Assembly (NCBI GenBank): GCA_035236585.1
Contig: CP141132.1
Span: 40,427,880-40,491,879, forward strand
Direction of reading: 5' to 3'
From: Warburgia ugandensis
Taxonomy: Eukaryota; Streptophyta; Magnoliopsida; Canellales; Canellaceae
Length of the DNA: 64,000 nucleotides
The notes under the pieces were generated by a model. The model was not told the DNA's origin. It did not search any database and worked only from the letters and a program-made list of their open reading frames with translations. The position numbers were made by a program, and so were the translations under genes. This document shows, piece by piece, positions 36,346 to 48,600 of the stretch. Every line of letters starts with the position of its first letter. The first letter of the stretch is position 1.

Positions 36346-38987
36346 TTGGTGTAGCTTTAAATATACTCACAAGTTCATGAATCAATGTAGTAATTTCCAT
36401 GCAAGTGAGGTCAATCCCACAAGGAATCTCATGTTTTGTATGTTGATTGGAATCGAATATAGATCAAGCATCCTAGCCAAAGAAGGATTGTATTTGATTT
36501 ATTCTAAGAATTAAAAGAACATGGGATTAGAAACATTCATAAACTAGAAACTTAACATAAAGGAACTTTCTAAAAATAACAACATTCTAAAACTAATATG
36601 GATTCAAGAAAGAAAACTAAAGAAAATCTAAAAACATGAATAACTTAGAAACCTAAAGATGAATGAACTTTCTAAAACTAGAAATTAGAGACTTTCTAAA
36701 TAATAAAACTTCCTAAAAATAAACTTTCTAACATGAAACTTAAAGAAACCTCCTAAAGATGATAATTTCTAAGTATGAATGCTTTCTAATATTAGAAGTT
36801 TAGAATTTTCTAAAAATAAAACTTCTAAAATTGAAATTAGAAACTTTCTAAAAACTAAGATCTAATCTTAAACATGCAACTAAACATAAGTAATGAAAGA
36901 TAACTAAGCATGATCAAACTAAACTAACATTCAACTAACATAGCATGAATATTGGTGAAGGACACATGATAAAGAAACATGGACAAGAAGAGTGCATGAA
37001 ACAAACTTTGTTATTGATGTAAATCTTTATAAGAAAAGTGTTCCCATACATGAAAATAACATAATTTTCTTTCTTTTTATTTGAGTTCTATCTTTTCCTT
37101 TTCCAAAGAGAGAACCAAGAGAGAAATAATGAAAAATGGGAAACAATTATAAAGGAAAAAAGAAAATGATAAGGGATGAGAACTAGAAAAGAACAAGGAT
37201 AGATATAAGGCAAACAACTAGAGAAAAGAAAATAGTATAAACCTTGATTTGAATGCTTAGAAAAGATGATCCAAACACCACTTTCCCTTTGTTGTCACTA
37301 TAAGAGATTGATGGTCTTTGGATGAAGCAGAATTAGAGAACCAAATAGAAGCAAAATAATGTGAAGGAGAGCGCAAGTAGAGTGCACATAGATCAAAGGA
37401 TGAAATGTTCCCAAAAGGGAAGGAAATATGCATTGAAATTAAAGTGACCTCTCCAAGTTTTTTAAATATATAGAGAGAGGGAATCGCTTGCTAATTTCTA
37501 TCCTAAGGAAGATAAGAAAGAAGGGATGAGATAAGATAAGTATGGAGATGATGAGATAAGATAAGGGAGGGAAAGAAAGGAGATAAGGATGGAGATTAGG
37601 AAAGTGGAAATTATAAGGGAAGGAAGATAAGATAGGATAAGATAAGATAAGATAAGGATGAGGGAGAGCGAGAGCGAGAGGGAGAGGGAGAGGTACTTGG
37701 ATAAGGCAAGGAGACTTAAGAAGTGGAAAATAGGAAGGAGAATTTAGGAAGTGGAAACTTAAAGGAAATTGCTTAGAAATGGGAGATCTGGGAAGACAGA
37801 AAAAGGTAAGTTTAAAGGAGTTAGGTCTCTTCTCTTATTGGTCCACACGTGCATGCCTATTTACCCATGTTGATAGAGTCACATTTCTTTAGAACAAGTT
37901 TTATTCAAGTGGGAAATTGTATAGAAACTTCCCTAAAAGTGTGGACCCATGGAGCTTGGATTAAGTGGCTGAGATGGCTTTTTTTTATTGCTTCTGACTT
38001 GGTGGCTTCATTGGTTGCATCTTGGCTTCGTCTCTCACATGGCTTAGCTTCTCTTAATCCTCATTTTTTAGCTCATGTAATTTAGGTGGCTTTCATGGCT
38101 TGAAATCTCATGCAAAGGTGGTGGATTTCTACTGCCTTTTTTATGGATTTTGCATGGGCCCCTTTCTAATCATCTTGCCTTCTACCAAATGTTTTTGGAA
38201 CTTTTCTACTTGCTCTAAAATCATTTTGACCCTTATTTGATTCTTTGAATTGATGGAAAATGGGTCCTGATCTTGCTAGGTTGATCTAGATTATCAAGTC
38301 TGGAGATGATGAGATAAGATAAGGGAGGGAAAGAAAGAAAGAAAAAAAGCAGATTAGGAAAGTGGAAATTATAAGGGAAGGAAGATAAGATAGGATAATA
38401 TAAGATAAGGATGAGGGAGAGGGAGAGGGAGAGGGAGAGCTAGAGCGAGAGCGAGTTGGATAAGGCAAGGAGACTTAAGAAGTGGAAACTAGGAAGGAGG
38501 ATTTAGGAAGTGGAAACTTAAAGGAAATTGCTTAGAAGTGGGAAATTTAGGAAGACAAAAAAAGGAAAGCTTAAAGGAGTTAGGTCTCCTCTCCTATTGG
38601 TCCACATGTGCATGCCTATCTACCCATGCTGATAGAGTCACATTTCTTTAGAACAAGTTTTATTCAAGTGGGAAATTGTATAGAAACTTCCCTAAACGTG
38701 TGGACCCATGGAGCTTGGCATAAGTGGTTGAGATGGCATTTTTTTATGGCTTCTGACTTGGTGGCTTCATTGGCTTGCATCTTAGATTCATGGCTTACAT
38801 AGCTTAACTTCTCATGGTCTTCATTTGTTGGCTCATGTGACTCAGGTGGCTTTCTTGGCTTGAAATCTCATGCAAAGGTGGTGGAATTCTACTACCTTTT
38901 GTATGGATTTTGCATGGGCCCCTTTCTAATCATATTGACTTCTACCAAATGTTTTTGGAACTTTTCTACTTGCTCTAAAATATTTTT
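36346..38987 (-). mobile_element. Element E: LTR-like sequence related to C and D LTRs, left part
   Basis: It starts TGGTGTAGCTTTAAATATAC, with ACTCACAAGTTCATGAATCAA and GAGGTCAATCCCACAAGGAA matching the LTR starts of C and D. No PBS precedes it, so this edge is an outer LTR end (3' LTR of a leftward element or a solo LTR). The distal half carries the shared CATGGAGCTTGG / GACTTGGTGGCTTCATTGG / CTCATGCAAAGGTGGTGG block. It is interrupted by F at 38988 and continues at 61550. Confidence 0.7.
37543..38987. repeat. Tandem units of about 755 bp in E
   Basis: Unit 1 (about 37543-38297) and unit 2 (from about 38298, split by F) both run GGAGATGATGAGATAAGATAAGG ... CCCTAAA(A/C)GTGTGGACCCATGG ... 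TTTTCTACTTGCTCTAAAAT. A third copy starts near 61628. The start of each unit holds GATAA-type and GAGAGG-type microsatellites (37615-37695; 38380-38455). Confidence 0.85.
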
Positions 38988-39555
38988 TGTAATAACCCCA
39001 ATTTTTGTAAATTGATTGAGAAGATCAATAAAGTTTGAGTTTTTAGAAATTCCAAGCTGGAATATTAGGGTTATTAAAAATGCACTTCTCATAGAAGTAC
39101 AATCAAAGTATAAGACATGTATAATTGAAACATACTCAACAAACCCTTCATAATGACTGTAAGCATGACAAATTCTGAATTCAAATGAAAAATCCTTATT
39201 TTTCTACTTTTTTCCAAATAAAAGGGTAAAATGGTAATTTACCCATAGCCAAAAACTAAGACCTCAGTATTCATGATGTACTTGGAAATAAAAATCCAAA
39301 TCCACTAAGTACGCTCAATTCTGAGTACAGGAGAATAAAATGGATTTTTCTCCACAAAAGGGCAAAATGGTCATTTCACACCCCCATGGGGCCCGCAAGC
39401 GAATCCAAAGGCCAAAAAACATGTAATGAGTGGTCAAACCACTACCAAATGCTAATGGAGAAGGAGGTGGTAGTGGAGGATCCAATGTTAATTAAATATT
39501 TAAAAGAATGGAAATATAATAATTACACATAATCATGAAAAACACCCAAAATGCC

Positions 39556-39563
39556 TATAAATA
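39556..39563 (+). promoter_or_regulatory. Candidate TATA box of F LTR copy 1
   Basis: TATAAATA in the context AAATGCCTATAAATACACCC, about 570 bp from the LTR start. The equivalent site in copy 2 (about 56764) reads CACTAAATACA and has lost the TATA core. This supports rightward transcription of F. Confidence 0.6.
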
Positions 39564-41647
39564 CACCCCCAAAAATCCTCCAAAAATGTTCATAACATTT
39601 TTCACAAAATTATCTTACTTCCCCAATAAAAACATACATAGATCTCTTTCCAAAATTCCAAAAATCCCAAAAATCCCTTTTCTTTGCCTTTCTCTCTCCT
39701 CTCTCTAGATTGGAACAAGAGACCTAAATTCAATTAGGCACTCTGTTCCAAATCAAATCTCACAAATTCCATGGTCTAAATTATTCTAAACTACCTTATC
39801 TACAAAACCCCCAAATCAATTTCAAGATCCAACGGTGAAATCAACAGAAAATCACAGAACAAGGAATTATCAGGCTATATTATCATCAACGGGTATTTTT
39901 CTCAAATTGAGCATCAAATCTAAGTTGTTTCTCCAATTAGGTAGTGAAACTACTTCCTAAACTTATCTATTGTTTTTTATAAAAAAATATTATTTTTCTA
40001 TAATTAGATTTGGGTTAAAATTTGTAAAAATAAAGTAAGGATCATATCCTTCAATTCTGGATGGACTCAGATGGAAAATCTTATCCGTCCAATCGATCCA
40101 GAATGGTTCAAAACCCCTAGGCTAGAAATTTCATAGCATTTAAGTCCCCCAATTATAGTGGGTTTGATTGGATAGTCCAAACGGACTGTCCAATCTCCTG
40201 ATCAAATTGGATTTTCGAATGCAGCGAACTACACAGCATGCAAACAACCCATTCGACGATGTTTCCTCGTGCGTGCGACTTCGTCCCGGTAGGACGACTG
40301 TGTGAAAGCACCGGTCTCTGGCGTAGCACGTCACGCAGATGTCCCCATGACAGGCGCGCGCCCGACCAAATCACACACAAACTATCCGCCCAACTATCGT
40401 CAAGTAAATAATTTTGCCTGGTCAGTTCTGTCTAAACGAATTTGGGCCATCCATTCAATGGGCCCAAATCAAATCTGGACCCTAGAACAACTGTCAACTT
40501 CAAATCTCAATTAAGGAGCCATATGAACTCAAAATTGAGATCAGAAAGAAGCTGTGGAAATCTTATTTCATCTATTTTCGTTTGAAATCATAAAAGTTAG
40601 AAAATTTCTTATGAAACTTTCTATATTTATGAAATAAGTTTCCAACTTTCAAGATATGAGATGATCTGATCTTGGGGATCTATTTTAATGATGATATAAT
40701 ATTGAAATTAAGTAATATCCACTATTTATTTTCACAAATCTAGCATAAAATGAGGGATCTACCCTTTATGGTAGAAAAACCCTAAATATGCAAAGGAACC
40801 CACTTGATCAATAAGATCAAGTGTGATCAGACCTTTGGGATAGATTGAATGAGGGATAATATGATGTAATTCGTGAAGATCATGGATTAATTATGTGAAA
40901 AAAAGAAAGAAATATGATCTTTGGACCTTAAAAACCCTAAATGTAATTAAAATCTTTGATTAAAAGGAAAAGATCTAAGATCTAATGGTTGGATCATAAG
41001 GAAAGGTTTCTAAAAATATCAATGCAATTAGTTTCATTTTCTTTTATTTGATAATAGTAGTTTAAATGTGAATTATGTTATAAAGCATGCTAGTGTAACT
41101 TTAGATTTTAGCACGCTATGTGATTAGATTGTTATATTAGGTTGATAGATTTAATTATCTTACGGCCATGTTAGTTTACATTTGAAGTTTAAACATGATT
41201 CCATTAGATTAATAGTAAGATTTTATGTATTTTATAACTTAGGGGCATGCTAGTTTAAGTATAGTTTCATTTCATTAAGTAAGTTATGATTTAAATGTGG
41301 TTAAAATTATTAAATTTCTGCTTTAAAGTTATGATTTAAATTTTATTAGTAGATATAATTGTTTAATTAGTGTTTATATTTTAATATTCATAAATCACAA
41401 AGGAAATGAAATCTAATGAGAAAGTAGAGTTTCATGATACAAATAAGAGTGAGTTATTTGACTTGGACTTAATTAGTAAGGGCTATAGTCAGTAGGACAA
41501 TCTAAGGATTATCAAATCCTTGGCCCAAACTAGAAGAATAATAAACCCCATGAATGACATTATAAATGTTCATGAACTTAATTAAAATCAATTAGAAAGA
41601 GTACTTAGGGTTAACATGCTCATAAGAACCTTATGAAAGGTTGAGCT

Positions 41648-41850
41648 AAGGTCACTCCAGTGAATGTTGAACATAGTGGTTAAAGGAGTTGTTTAATAGA
41701 GCCTCACTCTTCCCCTACCTTCCGTTGACGTTTGTGAGGTCTAAACGCCTCCTTACATGAGGATTGAAGTAATCACTTTGAGTTCACCCATTCAGCCAGT
41801 AAGCCTTAGCCAATTAGAAATAAAAGGAGCAGTGTAGACTTAGGCTGAAA
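41648..41850 (+). repeat. Conserved leader module, copy in F LTR copy 1
   Basis: It reads GGTCACTCCAGTG ... ATAGAGCCTCACTCTTCCCC ... GTGAGGTCTAAACGCCTCCT ... GTAGACTTAGGCTGAA. This is the reverse complement of the modules in elements A, C and D. Because those elements are transcribed leftward and F rightward, all five copies are in sense orientation. Confidence 0.85.
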
Positions 41851-43241
41851 TAAGTTATCTTCAACCAGTAAAACATTAACTGGTTGAATAATGATAATAA
41901 AAGCATAAAAGGTTAATAAATTATCTAACCCTAATAAAAACTGTAAGTAAGATAAGGATGATCAAACAAGATCCATTAGATCTTGAATGATCAAGAACAA
42001 TAAGAATAAGAACATTGTATTGTACTTAGTATGCATATTTATTAGTATGTATGCTATAGATCCAATCTAGATCATTAGATTAGATAATCCAAACCCTTGA
42101 TCAAAGATGATTTAAGGAAGAAAGCTAGGGTCATCCTCTTTAGGGATGATCAAATAACTGAACTTAGATCAAAGAAGAACTAGATGATATAAGATCTAGG
42201 CCCTTGATCTTTAACAACAAGCATAGATTGTTGATCAAAGGATCTATGAAAGATCAAGATCGATGAGATGGATACACAAAGACTTAAAGATAGAAAATAC
42301 TTAGATCTGAAAGATTTAAAGATCATTCTACCTGTCAGATCTAGTGATCAATAGGATTGTTCAGATTTTTTATATATTGACAATATGTATGGATGTACAG
42401 ATTACATACATTAGTCAGGATTCTGGAAGATTTGGAGAGATGGATCACTAATTGAAGGTAGGAGGATTTGATAAATGCATTTACATGGGATGTACATGAT
42501 TGAACCCATGACCTTATGTTGACAAGTGTAATGTTAATACTTGTATTAAATCTCCTGAAACCCTTATGATCCAACCAAACACATATGAAATGGTTAAGTT
42601 AGAATTGAGGACTAGATTCCAAGTGAATAGGGAACTAGAAGATATTCCAGCCCTAAGCAAACAAACAGATTGTCTAATACGTGTGAAACCTATTTTACAT
42701 ACAAGCACGGAGGCTTGTGGTTTTGTTTTAACAGGCATAAGCCTGGGGGATGCTATGCTATGGAAGTTATGAGGGTTTGGCCACCCACTTCCCGAAATTT
42801 GATGATTTGATGATACCTTGCCCTATGAGAGGTTAAAAGTTGGATGGGGAAATTATGGGAAGGCCACCACTATGAAAGTCCGGTCTCCCCATATGGGCAA
42901 TGACACAATATTTTCCACCGTGGTATCAATGGTGAACAGGGCAATTATCCGAGCGCGCTAGTACGAATCAGACTACAGCATGGTAGTCCTTTGATTATTT
43001 TGCATTATGATGCCTATGAGATCGGCATAGTGAAATGCCTTATGTTTTGGCATGGTGAAATGCCAGATAATTGTATATTACCAGTAGTTCCCAAGAAGGG
43101 AAATTCTCAGTATAGGACTAGCTGAAATACTAATTTCTCATAGTGGGAAAAATTGATCAGCTTAGTTGGGAATGACATTTGACTACTTTCATAAATTTGA
43201 CAGATTTATCCATGTATAGTATGTATGTATATGGATGTACA

Positions 43242-43917
43242 TGTAATAACCCCAAATTTAGTAATTGATTGAGAAAATCAATAAAGTTTGAGTTTCAGAA
43301 ATTTTGGGCTGAAATATTAGGATTATTTAGAATATACTTCTTATAAAATTATAATCAAATAATAATACATGTATAATTGAAATAAAACTTAGAAACCCCT
43401 TCAGAATGATTGTAAGCATGACAAATTCTGAAATCGGAAGAAAATCCTTAATTTTCTTCATTTTTTTGGACAAAAGGGTAAAATAGTAATTTTACCCAAA
43501 AATAAAAATCTGAGACATCAAAATTTAGAATGTACTAAGAAATACGAATCCAACGCCACTAAGTACACTCAAATCCGAGATCATGGGAATAAAACCCTAA
43601 TTTATATATATAAAAGGCAAAATGGTCTTTTTACACCATGTGGGGCCCACATGGAACCCTGAACCCTGAAATATGAATCCAAAGCCACTAAGTACACTCA
43701 AATCTGAGATCATGGGAATAAAACCCTAGTTTTTATACATAAAGGGCAAAATGGTCTTTTTACACCATGTGGGGCCCACAAGGGACCCAAAAACGAATCC
43801 TATGGCTAGCCCACGTGAAATCATGGGTCAAACCAAACCAGCTGGTCTTGGGGAAGAAAATTGAAGCATGGGAGAATCCAATGCTAAATTAATAATAATA
43901 AATGAACCATCATTATT
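43242..43917 (+). mobile_element. F, second LTR copy, part before the hAT insertion
   Basis: It starts TGTAATAACCCC and aligns with 38988-39520. It contains a local tandem duplication (43545-43790) not present in copy 1. It ends in TCATTATT (43910-43917), the hAT target duplication. Confidence 0.85.
43545..43790. repeat. About 128 bp tandem duplication in F copy 2
   Basis: Both units contain GCCACTAAGTACACTCAAAT, GAGATCATGGGAATAAAACCC and GTCTTTTTACACCATGTGGGGCCCAC. Copy 1 of F has a single unit near 39295-39400. Confidence 0.9.
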
Positions 43918-43918
43918 A

Positions 43919-44130
43919 GGGGCGGCAAAATATGACACGACACGATAACACGACTTGAACCCGACATGAATTTAGCGGGTTCGGGTCAAGTCTTATCGTG
44001 TTCGTGTCATTTTTGAGTGACCCAAAAATGACACGCCAAAAATCGTGTCATGTACGAGTTAATGAATTTGACCCGTCGTGTCGACCTGTTTGACACGCGA
44101 CCTATTTACTCATGACCTTGACAGTGACAC
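43919..44130. repeat. hAT left subterminal CGTGTC-rich region
   Basis: It holds many direct and inverted copies of GACACG/CGTGTC, GGGTC and CGGGT within 210 bp of the terminus. The mirror region is 56490-56715. Such subterminal motifs are typical binding sites of hAT transposases. Confidence 0.75.
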
Positions 44131-44140
44131 GATTTGAAAA

Positions 44141-44340
44141 TATAGGACGATTCATGAGTAACCGTCCTATATTACTAGTTATATAGGACGGCTATTCACA
44201 AACCATCCTATATTTCCAGTTATATATAGGACGGCTATTTACAAACTGTCCTATATTACTAGTTATATATAGGACGGCTATTCACAAACCGTCCTATATT
44301 ACTAGTTATATAGGACGACTATTCACAAATCGTCCTATAT
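44141..44340. repeat. Hairpin array 1 in the hAT (5 units)
   Basis: Units of about 42 bp such as TATAGGACGGCTATTCACAA followed by ACCGTCCTATATTACTAGTT. Each is an imperfect palindrome with an arm of about 12 bp and a short loop. Confidence 0.9.
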
Positions 44341-45500
44341 TACTAAGTTATATTGGGGGGTTCTTTTGGAACCACTGTTAGTGAGTTATTCTCACACATA
44401 TAATATAAAGATATTCTCAAAAGAACAGCTTCTTCCAGGTTCTCATTGACATTCGGGTGCATCTTAGAGAATATGAAAACAAAGCAAAGACATGAGAGTG
44501 ACAAACTATAAACAAGAATTCACAAAATATAATCCAGAAATCTGTCATTCAAGATCTGAATGAAGCAGGATTTCCTAAAATGTAAGCCAAAGCAACTTCA
44601 CCTTCCAGTTTGCAAGCTTCTGATAAAACACATTTGATTAGCAACAAATAAGTGAAAGCTTGCAAACATGATATAATTACAACAAGTGGAACTTCCTCAT
44701 CCCTCTTTTTGTTCATGCAAACAATTGTGTTCTGATTGTCAGAAACTTGGTAGCTCAGAATCATGGGCTCTAATCATCACAATTGCCCAACATATCAATC
44801 ACTTAGCATCATCTCCATGACTATATCATTCCAATTATCAATAGGCCCAGGCAGGCACCAATGCAGACAATCATTCTGAACTTTGGCATTTTTAATTTTA
44901 TCCTCAGCAAATGGATGAAATTGCCTATATAGGCCAAGATGTCCATCAGGTCTCGATTCAAAACACCAACTTCACAATCACATCATTGAAATTTGAAAGT
45001 TTTTTGGTATCATATTCATATGAATCATATCTACAACTTCAGTATACATCAATAATTTCAATCATCAACCTCCATTCAATATATGCCTCCCTCTCCAATA
45101 CATGATACAATACATGATATCAACCACCCATACTGTGTCTGTAGACTGTATGTATATACATGATACAATACAACCCATCTGCTGATCTAAGCCATCATTG
45201 AAAATTGATGATCAACCCATCTACTGATCAAAACACCAACTTTACAATCACATCATTGAAATTTGAAAGTTTGAAACAAAGAAAGCACATACATTGATAC
45301 AGTGTACTTCAATTAAAAGAAAAATAGAACACATCCATTGAAATGAACTGATCTTTGTATTATATTTGAGTAAAATGCATATACATGAATGATAATATAC
45401 ATTCATTTACAATTTTACATCACTGAACTACAAATTAAAATTCATAATATGATTTGTCCATTCCATTCTAGTATCATCTAAATCCAACTGGGAGTAACTC
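44341..45500. other. hAT interior between array 1 and the Ulp1-type gene
   Basis: No coding family is seen. A direct repeat of about 40 bp (AAAACACCAACTTCACAATC ... ATTTGAAAGTTT) occurs at 44961-45003 and 45231-45273. The rest is A/T-rich and may include the 3' untranslated end of the minus-strand gene. Confidence 0.5.
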
Positions 45501-45639
45501 TTGGTTCCGAAATCCACCTACAAGAAACATATAATAACTTAGTTCAAAGATCAGACATGTAATCTTGGATTCAGTCAGAAAATATACAAATCAAAAGTGT
45601 AACATTGGTTAGTAAGTCTAAGTGTTACCTTTCTCAATT

Positions 45640-48600
45640 GTGAGACTGTAACTCCATTGCGAATTAGGGCATGTATCTAAGAACATAATATCCACACTTC
45701 CAATCTGATTTTTGTTTAGGGCACTGCAGAACAATGCCACCAAAGACAACAGAAAAGTTTCAAAATATAATTTCCAATAAGTTCAAGTTTAAAATTATAT
45801 GAAAGAGTCTAAAGAGCAGTAATTAGTAAACTGTACCTTGGTCTTCTTCCAGTTGAGTTTTGGTGGGTGGTGAATGCCTTCCCTCTCAGCCCATTTATAC
45901 CATGCTCTACACACATATAATTGAAAAGTATTAGATTATGAATATTATTATAGTTTCCAGGTGAGTAGTTATATTATAATAAAAGGAATAATAAAGACTT
46001 ACTTGTTTATAATTTCCATAAGGTGTTCCCGAATGTGTGCTCCACATGAATAAAAAAAAATTGCATGGCCACCATGCACATCCAAAGCTAGCAACATCCA
46101 ATGGGACCTATAAAAATAATAATTCAATTGAATTTTCTCTAATCTTAATTGATATAGTATTCATGTGTATGAAACTATGAATTGTGAAATTAAAATGGCA
46201 TAATTAAGCAACCTATGTTACAACATACCCACTTATAGGGAATCAATAAGGCTTGCCCCTTTGCACAACTCATGAGACCAGGAATGATATCTTCACTTTA
46301 TTTGTCCTTAGGCAAATAGTCCAATTGAAAGACAAGAGAAGGGTCAAGGAACTTGTAAATGTCATTGACCTCTAGTCTTTGTAAGCTATCATGCAAATAC
46401 TTGCATTTGAAATTTGGGTTAATGTCAAATAATTATTAAGTTTTATTAAAAAAGAAAGTATTAAGTAATGTTACATTGATTCGTAAGTCTTAACTCTAAT
46501 AGAGCAGTTACACGACGTACCCTATATAGACTATGATGTGCATGTACTCCAATTGATCCATATTACATATGGCTAAGAGGTCTTCCTTGAAGAGTGGAAC
46601 CTCAACCACATCGTTTGAAAGCACACCTACCTCTATCCTTACAGGGTTCATTGTATTTGTGTTGCCTTCATTGGCCAATCTGTACAGTACCCTTAGGAAT
46701 GGAGGTGTGTTAGGTGAAACCTCCACTTGATCCCCACACTGTAGATGTAATCATGTAACATTTTAGAAATTAGTAATGAATATATACAACATATACTGAT
46801 ATACTAGCAGATATAAAAGAAGAGACACAGTGAGGTAAAATTAGAATATTTTATAATATAACATTGTGACTACTGACATGTGACTTGTGAGTAGTGACTA
46901 GTGAGCACCTAACAAGTGCTTTGACCTTGTTAGTTGTTGCATCGTTTAAGTTCACATGTAACATGATACAACTATGCAAAAATATAGAACTAGTACTACC
47001 TGGGAAGGCCGGGATGTGGCTACACCTACACTTGCCATTACGCCAGAATTTGCCAGCAGCGAGGTTTGCTTCAATTGCCCCTTGTGCTACTTTTGGTGAT
47101 CCAACATGTTGCAGACAATATTAATCAATAAACAATTTAGAACGACTTAAAAAAAGGTAGGAGAAAATGAAGCCATGACTACAGTTAGTATATATGTACC
47201 TTGGAATTGGATGTCATTGGTTTTATGTGTTTCTCTAGCCAACACACATGATATCCAATTGCATCCCCAATAGTTTCAACATCATCCCCTTAGATTGGAA
47301 ATGGAAGGGGAGCATCTGGTTGAATGGCAGCAATGATGCACACACGCTTAGTGTGTGGAGGCATCAACTTACCATGCAAGGTGGTGGAAGTCATGGGCCG
47401 AACCTTGTACAGTGTTGCCACAACCACATGGTTCTCAGATATATGTAGCTACAACATGCACTAACCCACCTGCATTTGAGAAATGACATATATATATATA
47501 TAATAATTAGTGATGTAATGTAAAGTGTAAACTAAAAAGGTTAGTAAATAAGTAACATTGTAAAACTAAACAAGTGAATATACATACCTCACTGATTGGG
47601 AGTACTTATTCTGCCACCTCTTCATCTGATGGAGGACTAGGAGTAGGAGGGCAGGTGGTTGAACTTGAGGTTGAGCTTCAGCTTGAGGGCCACCAACATC
47701 CTCACATGAGGTTCTTCCACCACCTTGGAGTTCCTTTAACAGTTGATCTTTGACCATGCTATATATCTCCACAACTGTTTGCTTCTTCCATTCTTCCAAT
47801 TCTTGTAGCGTAGGAGCCTTTTGTTTGGGGAAGAATTTGGAAGGAACAACACCCCGACCTTGGCCCCTTACTCGGCCAGGGTGCTCATTCTTGTTGCCCA
47901 TTGCCCTAGACAGGATGTCCCCCTTTGCAGCAGTGTTGCTAAGAGTCCCTGTAGTTGCACTTGCACTCTCTTGGGTCAACTCTTCCTACACACATAAAGA
48001 TCATAACATGATAAAATCACTATTATATATGTAATATTTAAATAATATACTATGCAAGGGTATAAAAGTATTTAACTAGGCAGTATGCAAATAAAGTAAA
48101 AGCATAAAACTTAAAGTCTTAAACCACCTACAATTCTTGAAGCAATTGTTGCAGTTGTCTCGTTGGAAAAGGTGTGGGAGTTACACCCTTTTGAATGTGC
48201 CATTTTCCATAGAATAGCATGTTTAATGGGCTCCGTTGTCCCAGCCTTCTTTTGCTGTAATAAGAGACACTAAGTCAGAGTTAATAAATAAAAATCTACT
48301 ATGATTAGACAAATGGAATGTGACATGATATACTTACTACATCTGCCTCTAATCGTGCATAGCCAACCCTTGAAAGGTGGTATGACGTATGGTTCTAAGC
48401 ATGCGCCTTCTGTCCTTTTATACGCTTTGCCTAAACATCAAAGTAATGTGATCAAAATATAATCAATTATCATAATTACAAGAATCAAAATTTAGCTTGG
48501 CTAGTTCAAGTTGTGATTACCTCAAAATCAGGAGATGGCCTATACTGTACAAATTGATTCCATGCTTCCTGGTCAATGAAGTAGGAATACAACTAAGGGA

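Larger units (their letters stand above)
38988..43241 (+). mobile_element. F, first LTR copy, lacking its 3' terminal about 1.1 kb
   Basis: It aligns along its whole length with 43242-43917 + 56732-60418: ATTGATTGAGAAGATCAATAAAG start, GC-rich block 40160-40450, GATCAATAAGATCAAGTGTG, the conserved module, and GTATGTATGTATATGGATGTACA end. It stops abruptly at GATGTACA, where copy 2 begins. No protein family is recognised. Confidence 0.8.

Noticed and set aside
40140-40514. GC-rich frames on both strands resembling genes (also 57345-57575)
   Set aside because: Both lie at the same place in the two copies of F's LTR, but the frames are not conserved between them.
44141-44340. CRISPR-like spaced repeats
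   Set aside because: The repeated parts are palindromic and the intervening sequence is nearly identical between units, not unique spacers. The context is a plant transposon.
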